A stretch of DNA of 64,000 bases. Source: Gentiana macrophylla. Taxonomy: Eukaryota > Streptophyta > Magnoliopsida > Gentianales > Gentianaceae. Made by a program: the position numbers and the translations under genes. The stretch lies in contig CM047815.1 of NCBI GenBank assembly GCA_026214975.1, forward strand, positions 81,302,800 through 81,366,799, given 5' to 3'. Of the stretch, positions 21,481-31,208 are shown piece by piece. Under the pieces are notes generated by a model that ran no database searches, was not told the DNA's origin, and saw only the letters and a program-made list of their open reading frames with translations. How positions within the stretch are numbered: the first letter of the stretch is position 1; the number at the start of each line of letters is the position of its first letter.

Positions 21481-22902
21481 AGTGTCTAAACATTAACATC
21501 TAGCTGCAAAATATTTATACATGCGATTTACTCATTGCAAATATAGATCAAACTTAAATGCTATACATGACTTAATGAAAATCGTAAAAGTGATCTTAAA
21601 AAGCAACACAAAGATGCAATCAATGAGAACCCCATTCATACACATGTTTGAAAGCACTTTATAAATCTCGGATCATTGTAAAGAAGAGGAAGAATGAGAT
21701 GATGGATGCATTCATAAACAACTATGACAAAAGAAGGAAACATTCAACATTGCTTTGGTCAATCATGCATGCCAACTAAATTGGATATCAAGTCGATTTT
21801 CGGGATGAGGATGGGGAAAAGAAGTTGGAAACATCAAAGCTCATGGAAGGCGGAAACAAAATTAGAAAAAAATATTTTAAGACTGCAACAAGACTAAGTG
21901 CACACATGGTAAAAGTTAAAGTGATGGAGCTTGTCGAAAAACATGACAAAGAATCTATTGATGACTCTGTCAAGCTAATGTGTCTACTACTTCTCCACCT
22001 GCATCTTGATTCCAAATACAGGAGGAAATATAGCATGGGGCTTATTATACTATGTTGATGACCTAGATAGATTAACTACTTTCAACCGGGTCACAACATG
22101 TGTTTGACCAACTCACCGATGGCTTAAACCAAAATTGGAATAATCCAAAACAAGTGAATGGATGCACAATGTCATTACTGTAAGTTTGTTTCCTTTTAAA
22201 TCTTACTTATATTATACAATAATCATGTTAAAATTACTAACATAAACTATATTAAATGCGTTATTGGTTACGTGAGCACTCAGAAGCAATTAGACCAAGG
22301 GATACAAATGGTGGACAAAAAGAACCAAACCAGAAAGGGAAGAAGGGACTTTCATCAAATGGAATACCAAGAATTACAAAATGGAACACAAGAGAACTTG
22401 AGAACCTGGTTTTACCAAGAAAGAAGGGAGAACAAGGAATTCTAACCAAGAAGAATAAGAAATTGGTAAGATATCATACATTGTCACTAACTCTTATACA
22501 ATTTACCCTAACAACCTTACACAAAATCCTTTCCATGCATTGTAGTTCAACAAAAAAGAACTGACTCCTACAATAGATGAGAAATGGCTGATCAAAGGAT
22601 TGGATGATGAATTCAACACCGAAGATGAAGATGACAATGAAGAAGAACAAGAGGAAGGGGAGGAATGAGAGGAAGAAGAGGAAGGAAATGATGAAGCACC
22701 AGAAAAACAGGGAGAGGAAGGAGAGGATCAAGATCAAGAAGTGGAAGGAATGGAAGAAGAGCAAGAAGAGGAGGAAGGAGAAGAAGAGCAAGAACAGAGA
22801 GAGGAAGAAAGTGCAGATGGAATGGACAATGCATGGCTGGAAGAAAAGGAAGATGGACAAGCTTCAAGGGAGGTAAAAACATTAAAACCTACATTATATG
22901 AA

Positions 22903-22932
22903 TGATCAAGATCGCAGATCGATGATCGATAA
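22903..22932. repeat. ATCGAT-rich tract in a MULE intron
   Basis: The tract gatcgcagatcgatgatcga lies in the 85-base intron 22873-22957 of the ULP-like gene. It is one of five such tracts in the MULE. Confidence 0.6.
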
Positions 22933-24727
22933 CCACAAGATAAACTTATTTTTGCAGGACCATAAACAAGAAATATCCATGCTACAAACAATGATTGAGG
23001 GCAAAGAAGAAGATATAAAAAAGCTTCAAGAGAAAGTGCACCAAAAACAAAAAGAAATATCAGAGCTTGAAGAATGTGTTCGAAATTACAAGACCAAGGA
23101 AACATATATAATTGGCAGTGGATGTTGAATATGAAAACATGAAAACAAAAATGGAGGAACAAGTTGCTAAAATTGTTGAATTGACATCTGAAGTAAAGAA
23201 ATTGAAGGATTTATATGGAAAGGAAAGATCCCAAAATGAGGTCCTTCATACAAAACTTGACAAAAAGGCAAGATACATTGAAAATCTCATGGCCGAAATG
23301 AATCCAAACAAAGATGATCAAGAAAAAGAAAGAATCAAGCAGAAGGAAGAGAAGATAGAACAAGGATTGAGACACTTGCACGTAAAGTTCTTTGAACTTG
23401 AGAAGGAGCTTTGAGAAAGAGAATACAATCACCAATTGAAAGGAAAAGTTGAGGAGAGCTTAGAATCGATACAAGACATGAAGATGCATCTAAGTGAAAT
23501 GAAGAATGCACATTCAAAAGAAAACACAGAATTCAAAAGCGAGATTGCACAACTTGAAAAACAATTATCTCAAAAGATGCAACCATGGATGAGTTGAAAA
23601 GAGTGGCTGAAAATAATGCATTATTAGAAGAAATGCTTAGAAAACTTGTAGCAGCGCAGAAGGAACGCTTAGATGCACAGGAGAAGGAGATTGAAAAATT
23701 GAAAGCTGAAGCAGAAACGTTGAGGACACAAAATATAGAGCTTCAAGTTCATCAAGTAACTCAACAAAGTAAGCCAACAACTTGTGAGTCATCATTGATC
23801 AGAAGACTTCATCAAAATTCAAGAGAAAAGAAGGCAGTTCAGGATGAAGCGTTCGACTACAACACCAAGAAAGGAAAGAACAAAAAACAACAACAAAAAG
23901 CAAAGTACATTGCTCCAACAGACAATAAGGTGATCAATGGAAAAGTACTCATGAAAGACTCAAAAGAAGAATACAACTATGGAGCACATGTTATGACACA
24001 GGCATACGAACGTATATGGGGTCATAATCAAGAGGGTGGGCAAAAGTAAGTATCATTTCATAATAAATTCATGTAATACTTGTATAAGGATTACATATTC
24101 AACAATAATGTAACTCCTATAATCATACACAGCAAAGAAGTATGGGCAAGATCAATGGGAGATTACCCATTTGTCACAGTCAACTCACTAGTGGCTGTAA
24201 TGAATAACTTATTCATTGACGAATCGGTAAGTTCATAATATCACTGCAATATCTACTTCCATATGCAATATAATTTAGCTAATGACAAAATAACTTCATC
24301 CATGATTATAGATGCAATGTGCACAATCATGAGAAAGGCAGGGGTAATACATGAAAATTACCAGATAATTGAGGCAGCACCATTGGTATGATGAAAAATC
24401 TGACTATTATACTCCTATAAATACTGATAATACAGCTGTTACTATGAACATTAACATTCTTTTTTGTAGGCGGATTTCTTAAAGTTCTACAACACAGTGG
24501 GTAATGCTGACAAGGAACCCATTGAAGAAATTGTCAAACACATAAGAACAGGAAAAACAGTGCTTATTCCATTGTGGGGCAAAGGTAAAGAAGAAGATGG
24601 GAACCATTGGGTGCTTCTCACACACAACAACCATGAAGGTACTTGGAATATGTACCATTCATTGAAAACAGGAAGAACAAAGGACCCTTACTTGAAGGAC
24701 TGTGAAACTGTGGTAAGCAACACTTAT

Positions 24728-24785
24728 ATCATTGATATCGATATCAGCGATCATCGATATCACTGACGTCGACATCGACATCGTT
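24728..24785. repeat. GATATCGAT-rich tract in a MULE intron
   Basis: Contains attgatatcgatatcagcga, then tcatcgatatcactgacg and tcgacatcgacatcg. It lies in the intron just downstream of the exon with the catalytic His of the ULP-like gene. Confidence 0.75.
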
Positions 24786-25567
24786 TATTGATACTTTGTT
24801 AGTCTAACATCTATTGTTATACATATTCATTCACAAAGAATCATTTATTTGGGACACCATGTACCCAGATGAAGCAACAAAGCCGGAGAAGACTCGAAAG
24901 AAGCCTCAGAAGATAAACAAAGTTCGCGACCTACCACTACAGAAAAACAAAACGTAAGAAAGTATTACATACATTGTATATGATTACTAACATGACTCTT
25001 AATCAATTGAACTAAAACTGATGCAGGAACGATTGTGCTGTTTATATGATATACTACATCAACAGAATCGTAACAAGAAATGCAATCCAAAGGGATTTGA
25101 AAGATGAAGAAGTCCAACAAATGAAAGGAATGATCATAAACAGCATAACAATGAATGAAATGTTGCTGGTACCTTAGTATTATTCTTAAAATGTAAACTA
25201 ATGTTAAATTGTTACTCTTGGTTATTCTAACTACTTTTGTCAATGAATGGTCAACAATTGAAGTACTTTTCTTTGTCAAGTACATATTGAATGTTACTCT
25301 CGAATGATGCAGACTACTTTTGTCAATGAATGGTCTTTTATTTCTCAAATATTATATTAGACAAACTACAAATGACTATTATTATGTCAGTTTCTAATTG
25401 CAAATCTAATTATTCAAATCTTTATCAAAATAAGAAGCTCTTAATGCGAATCATGCTCATTAAACAAGTACAAAAATATTGAAAAATCAAGAAAGAAATG
25501 GCACACATTACAAAACTATTACTCAAGCAAATATAATCATTATTATTCAATGCAATCACAAATAACA

Positions 25568-25603
25568 AGATCGATGCAAGATCGTGATCTCGATCATCGA
25601 TAT
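25568..25603. repeat. GATCGAT-rich tract between the MULE genes
   Basis: Contains gatcgatgcaagatcgtgat and ctcgatcatcgatatg. It lies between the convergent 3' ends of the ULP-like gene and the transposase. Confidence 0.65.
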
Positions 25604-25639
25604 GTAGAATTCATAGCAATAAACAAAATCGCGACAAAA

Positions 25640-28090
25640 CAAAACACCACAACCATTTTCTACAATCATCAACAAAGATAAAATCAGCCCAATTGAATGC
25701 AATGAAGTATACATCTTTTCTTATTGTGACTAGAAGAACCACAATGACTACATTTATATGCACGCTTTGAACGCTTTGATGACTCTCCACGTGAAAGAAT
25801 GCGTTTAGTCCGAGGTCTTCCAGTCGCCTCCTGTAGAGAATGGAGGCAACACAAATGAGATGAAGCCGATATTTGAGATGATAAATAAGTATCTCGAAGC
25901 AGGATAAATTGCATATTGATAACAATCCACAAACGAGCTTGTCTCAGTAACAAACATCGACATAATCATGCAAAAACAGCCTTGTACTCATGACGGCGAC
26001 AACTCTCCATGACCACATGGATAACCAAATCTTTGCCAAATAGAGCAAGAGCATGTCCGATCCTCAAATTCATCAAGCACTCGGTGAAGAATGAACCTCG
26101 TAAACAAAAGCCGTCGAGCTAACAACATGCCATCGCTTACATTGATCCATGATACGCAATAGAATGGCATCAATTGTGGGACAAATAGCAGTAGACCATG
26201 ATGCAGCTAAAGTTCTCTTATCTACAACAGCAACATTAAAAAACTAAGCGATCGTGAACAAACACATTAACATGAGAACAGTAAAAGTAAAACTAACACA
26301 AACTTGAAAGCCGCTGCATAAGTTTAATACGGATAGCATCAACCAAGTTAACAACAGGAAGATGACGCTCTTTCACAACCCACGCATTAAAGGATTCTGC
26401 CATGCTAGATGATATGTATCCATACCGACAACCCTTGAAGTGAGCATTAGCCCAATTCTCATGCTTCAGATTTTTAAAAAATGCTTTCGCAGCATCACCA
26501 CCCTCAAATAGCATTAAGTTATAATTAGAATCAAATTCAGATTTGGTAGAAGCATAGGCACACTGCTGAAGCAACTCAACCATTCGATGCCTAAAAAACT
26601 TGTTTTTTGAAAATTCAGCACACTTCTCACGTAAATTAAGCTTCAAATGATACAAACAATATGAATGGTAAGCGTCCGAAAAAGCAAAGACTTAACACCA
26701 TCAATCAAACCAGATTCCTATCACTCATAAATGTAAGTCCCGATAGATCCAAAATAGCCTTCAGATTGATGAGAAACCGGTTCCAATTTTCAATGTCCTC
26801 GGGAATCAACAATAGCAAAACAAAGGGGATAGATACCTAACATAAATGAAAATAATATGAATGTCGAGTTTATGATAATCGATAGTGTTATTCGATCATC
26901 GATCACGATATCGACATCGTGTTACTCTCATTACTAATCAAACATATTATATAGCAAGTAAAAACTCATATACCTTGATTACCATCTTTCCCAGTAGCAC
27001 CCAATAAATGACCCCTAAATTGACCCTTCAAATATGCTCCATCCAGAAAAAGGAGAGGACGGCAAGCATTGAAACCACGTTTGCAACCAGCAAAAGCAAC
27101 AAACAATCGTTTAAAACGACATGATCCATGATCCACTTCATAAACGACACGAGAGCCGTGGATTTGAATCCAAGAGACATGAAACATATGCAGCAATCTG
27201 CTAAAGGATTCACGCACATTTCCAAACAAAGTGATTTGGCTTTCGACACACCAACTCTTGCTTTGAAATATGTAACCCTAAACGATAATAGGAGAACAAA
27301 TCGTGTTTAACTACACCAGGACTCAAAGTATGTGTATCGCGCACCATAGTTTCAATAACATCTCGCAACAAGCTCGTAACTCATTCGTGAACCATCAAAA
27401 GAACGACCAGTGAGAACCACAAATATGAACAAAGGTATGAGTCTCTAACATAAAAATAGCCATTCGTATTCAATTTTAAACCATGAACCTTCCATGCACA
27501 ATTATATATTTCCTTGAAAGGACAATAAGTCATTATCATAATGTCGTCGTTCTTTTTTAAAACATATTGAAAACCAAAGTATATGGACACCTTTGCAAAG
27601 ATAATCAAATTCCGAGGCACCACCATAAAACACTGTCCCAGATTTAAAAGATATCTTATCCCAACCTAGCTCAAGCCTAGCCTTCTTAACTGAGGAACTA
27701 ACTGACATAAAATCTTCATCACTATCAGCACAAACAACAGGCAAACAACTATTCGAGCTTGAGGAAACAACATCACCACCATCAGGTAGACAGGTACTAG
27801 AAGTTGATGAAGAAATATTGCTGTCTTGTACAACATCCAGATGAAGACCATGCCCATTAAAGGAACGAGAAACAATAAACAACGAAACCAAATCTTCATC
27901 ATTAGATAAAATACACTTAGAACAACCAGGTAACTTGTAGTACAACTTAACACACGATGGATTCAAAGAAGACCATTTCCTACAAATCTTATCAATAATA
28001 AACTCAAAGCAATCGGCTTGAAAGCAGTAAGACATAAGTCTCCAATGCATAGCTGCAAAGCAAAACCACCATCCTCACACAATCTGCAAG
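25640..28090 (-). pseudogene. MURA-type Mutator transposase remnant
   Basis: From the 5' side: an N-terminal MULE domain (FEFIIDKICRKWSSLNPSC and NDEDLVSLFIVS, about 27870-28030); an acidic Ser-rich linker; a Cys/His region (CAWKVHGLKL, HTFVHIC); and the catalytic domain with the first Asp in LDGAYLKGQFRGHLLGATGK (about 27055). An intron follows (donor at 26965), then YPLCFAIVDSRG (about 26810), the second Asp region near LTFMSDRN, and SSSMAESFNAWVVKERHLP with the late Glu (about 26390). A SWIM zinc finger (TCSCSIWQRFGYPCGH, about 26030) and a terminal CX2CX4HX4C knuckle (CSHCGSSSHNKKRC, about 25730) complete it. Such enzymes cut and join the element ends in the nucleus. Several frameshifts and stops show that it is dead. 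Confidence 0.85.
26874..26924. repeat. ATCGAT-rich tract in the transposase intron
   Basis: Contains gataatcgatag, then ttcgatcatcgatcacgata and tcgacatcg. It lies in the intron (about 26830-26965) that separates the two halves of the transposase catalytic domain. Confidence 0.7.
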
Positions 28091-28719
28091 GAAACACAAG
28101 GAAAACTTAAAAACTAACACTAAAGAAATAAGTCATTAACAATGAAAATGCGTTCATGATGCATATTCGACATCGCTTTTCTACACAAAGATGCGAACAT
28201 GTACAATGAACGAAAGAAATCATGCTCTTTCTCTCATAACATCACGCTTCAACAATGTAATTCGAAATGCAGTATTCACAGAGCGATGTGACATACATAG
28301 GTTACACAAATGAGAATCAGGATTCTAAAAGCAATAAAGAGAAGAAAAAAAATGTGTCTCCAATGGAAATCGATCTCAAAATAAAACTGAAAACATAATC
28401 AAAATGAGGTATCAAACTAAAAATACAATGCGATTTGACTTGAATGGAAAATAAACGAAGAACAACAGATTACAAACACACAAAACAGCTGAAACGAAAA
28501 TAGTCGACTACGAAATAAAAAATCAATGAAAATTTGAGATGAAAACTTACCTTCAAGCTAAAGATCAAAACAGAAACACAATTCACGCCGTAAATTGAAA
28601 AGGAAATAGAGGAAGATGAAATTGAACAGAAAATCAATGAAGATACGCCAAAAAAACAGTCGAAACAAAGAAATTGAACACGCAAAAGAATCAGCCAAGC
28701 ATTTAATGATGAAACAGAA

Positions 28720-28863
28720 TTAACGCCTATTAAATATGAAAACATAAATGAAGGGCAAATGAGTCCGTACGGAAAATTATTGTCCTTATTGCAACTAATA
28801 ATTTGAACCAGGATTAAGACTTAATTAAGGGGGAAAAAAGGGACTTATACCTAATTTTTCCAA
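28720..28863. repeat. MULE right terminal inverted repeat (degenerate)
   Basis: Reverse-complemented it begins ttggaaaaattaggtataag, then tccctttttt, later gcaataaggacaataatttt and cc, and tgcccttcatttatg. It matches the order of landmarks at 20541-20690. Confidence 0.6.
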
Positions 28864-29254
28864 TTTTTTATTGGATAAAAAAGACAAGTGTGTTTTCCAT
28901 TATAATTTAAATTCTCTCATATTTAATTACAAAAATGAATATATCTTTTGATCTGGACGTTAAAAGATCATAATTCTTTCACCATATTTTTCTTTGTTCC
29001 GTTCTCTTTATTTAGACATCCAATTTGATATTTTTTTCGATATTATTTCGAGGTCATTTTTGTCAAAAACAACGAAATAGTGGATTTGAAGTCAATTCCA
29101 TTATACTGAACAATTGATTTGGACTAACTAATAGTGAAATTGTCTTTATCACCTAATTTGTATTTCTACTGTCCTGATTCTTATTTTTTTCCCTCATTTG
29201 TCCTTTTAAACCACTCCCCCAAATGCATAAAGCACTATCTTGTTTAAATGAAAA
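28864..29254. other. Unexplained filler between MULE and copy B continuation
   Basis: About 390 bases of A+T-rich DNA with no gene and no clear repeat. Copy A lacks it: there the sequence passes straight from gaaatatgtaaa to tacagccaattg. It is either a further small insertion or an extension of the MULE end. Confidence 0.4.
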
Positions 29255-29255
29255 G

Positions 29256-29461
29256 GGTGTAAATACTGCCAATTGTGAAATCAATATTCGATTTAATTAC
29301 ATATGAAAATATTGACTTGTGATATTTCATTGAATGACAATTGTGATACAAGAGTTGTACTTATAGGCATCTACTAACTTATGCAATAAGTAAACTAATA
29401 ATAATAATACAATAAGTAATAATAAGATAATTATTCGGGCATAGAGATAGCACTCTAAACA
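29256..29461 (-). repeat. E3 3' LTR
   Basis: On the minus strand it begins TGTTTAGAGTGCTATC directly after the polypurine tract GCGGGGGCA. The core matches 17508-17717 and 54541-54692. The far end (near 29256) is set by the TGTAAATAC start seen in both duplicates and is less certain. Confidence 0.7.
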
Positions 29462-31208
29462 TGCCCCCGCAATCCCGTGGGAAGGGAGTGAACACGGAGA
29501 TTGGTCTTCAAGGTGACGTAACACGGACCTGCCAATGGCTTGGTGAGGAGATCCGCAAGTTGCTCTTTGGGAGAGATGAAGGCGATGGAGAGTTTCTTAG
29601 ACGCCACAAGTTCACATACATGATGGAAGTCTATCTCAATGTGTTTTGTACGAGCTTGGAAGACCGGATTATGAGCCAAGTACATAGAACCAATATTATC
29701 ACACCAGAGCGTAGGGGTAGAAGATAAAGGAGCGGACATTTCTTTGAATAAACTGCCGAGCCATTGGATTTCGCCGCAGTGTTAGAGAGAGTTTTATATT
29801 CGGCTTCGGTGCTACTCTTGGAGACAGTGAGATGTTGTTTGGTGCGCCAATCAATAAGATTCTGCCTCCAAAAAAATGCAATACGCTCCAACAGAACGGC
29901 GGTTATCCGTATCAGTAGCCCAATCAGAGTCAGAATAGGCCTATAGGGTCGAAGACGATGTACGTGCGAGAAAAAAATAGGCCATCAGATATGGTTTGCA
30001 TTAGATAGCGTAAAATACGTTTCACCGCCTGCCAATGCTCATCAGTAGGAGAGTGCATAAACTTGCTGACTCCATGGACCGCAAAAGCAATATCTGGATG
30101 AGTGAAACTGAGATACTGAAGACCCACCACTATAGTGTGATATAGGCACGGGTCATCAAAAAGAGGCCTTGAATCGAGGGACAGATGAGCCGAAGCAGAC
30201 ATAGGAGTGTGACATGTCTTAGCTTTATCCACATTAGCCTTCTGCAGCAGTTGGAGAATATATTTACGTTGGCTCAAGTAAAGTCCATTAGGAGTAGAAA
30301 GTACCTTAATGCCGAGGAAGTAAGATAGGGCCCCAAAGATCCTTCACCGGAAAGTGCGTGCCAAGGAATGTAATCACCGGCTCAATGAGGGTAGAAGAAG
30401 TCCCAATAATAATGACGTCATACACATAGATGAGAATATAAACACAAGCACCTGCAAGAGAGTAAATAAAAAGAGAAGTGTCCGCCTTGGAGGCTACAAA
30501 GCCGAACTGCAGAAGAACATCCTTGAACCGAGAAAACAAGGAACAAGGGACCTGGCGAAGACCATGTAAACTATGCTTGAGCCGACATACATAGTGTGGA
30601 AAGTCTGGATGAAAAAAACCATGAGGCTGCTCCACATAAACCGGCTCAGATAAGTGTCCATGAAGGAAAGCATTCTGGATGTCTACCTGATGAAGAGACC
30701 AACCATGCGAAGCATCAAGAGACAAAAGCAAACAAACCGTAACCGGCTTAACCACCGGACTAAATGTGTCAAAAAAGTCAATACCCTCTTCTTGATGAAA
30801 CCCTTTAGCTACAAGTCGCGCCTTGTGGCACTCAAATCGACCATCTACAAGTTGTTTAATACGAAAAACCCACTTTTTACCAAGATTATTCATAGAAGAC
30901 CGATAGGGAACAAGTCCCAAGTGCTATTTTTCATAAGCGCATTAATTTCCTCTCTCATAGCATCACGCCAAACCTGGTGTTTGGAGGCTTATATAAAGGA
31001 TGTGGGATCGATAGCAGTGGTAAGAAGAGCTTTGGGAAAGGGATACCAGATGAAGTCAGGCATGTGGATCGGTTTCAGTGTGTTGGTTTTCGAACAGGTT
31101 ACCATAGGATGTGGGGGAGGATCATTGTCTGAAGTAGATGGAGGATCTGAGGAAGTGGCAGACATAGGAGGAGAAGGGGACGGCTGAGGGAGGGGAGATG
31201 GGGGTGCT
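29462..31208 (-). pseudogene. E3 reverse transcriptase and RNase H, with mutated active site
   Basis: Reverse transcriptase runs from about 30970 down: [31 protein letters not shown] with the first catalytic Asp, then the active-site loop. The loop reads YVYDV in place of YVDDV, so one of the two catalytic aspartates is Tyr. The connection region (SFTHPDIAFAVHGVSKFMHS) follows, then RNase H ending KHIEIDFHHVCELVASKKLS and EQLADLLTKPL. A Pro/Ser-rich integrase-RT linker occupies 31000-31208, where the E4 element inserted. Several stops and frame breaks are present near 30920-30990, 30300 and 29900. Confidence 0.88.

Larger units (their letters stand above)
20874..25177 (+). pseudogene. MULE-borne ULP1-like (C48) protease gene with coiled coils, multi-exon
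   Basis: Exons inferred from GT-AG borders: 20874-20938 (MSKRKRGNG then an acidic run), about 21700-22179, about 22255-22465, 22546-22872, 22958-24045, 24133-24226, 24312-24385, 24470-24712, about 24853-24953 and 25027-25177. The N-terminal part has the region WGLLYYVDDLDRL and GIPRITKW seen in plant transposon ULP-like proteins. Next come a very acidic Glu-rich tract and about 330 residues of heptad-type coiled coil. The C-terminus is the ULP1 fold: His in GNHWVLL, a Gln in LQKNKTNDC, and Cys in DCAVYM. The usual catalytic Asp position reads YHSL, so Asp appears replaced by His. In live ULP1 enzymes this domain removes SUMO. In-frame stops (near 22667) and frame changes (near 22050, 23125, 23415 and 23575) suggest decay. 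Confidence 0.78.
20535..28863. mobile_element. Mutator-like element carrying a ULP1-like gene (KI-MULE type)
   Basis: An 8.3-kb insertion within copy B. It has imperfect inverted ends of about 130 to 150 bp, a plus-strand gene for a ULP1-like protease with coiled coils (20874-25177) and a convergent minus-strand MURA transposase remnant (about 25640-28090). MULEs that carry ULP-like genes are known in plants as Kaonashi/KI-MULEs; membership is inferred from domain content and layout. The exact outer ends and the expected 9-bp target duplication could not be fixed; 390 further bases (28864-29254) lie between its right end and the resumption of copy B. Confidence 0.82.

Noticed and set aside
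22030..22070. YYVDDLDRL, resembling the YVDD active site of a copia reverse transcriptase
   Set aside because: Neighbouring sequence (WGLLYYVDDLDRLTTFNR, then GIPRITKW) fits the N-terminal domain of plant ULP-like transposon proteins and lacks any other RT motif.
22474..22882. Long open frames opposite the acidic exon of the ULP-like gene
   Set aside because: GAA-rich coding sequence gives Phe/Leu/Pro-rich frames on the other strand; these are shadows.
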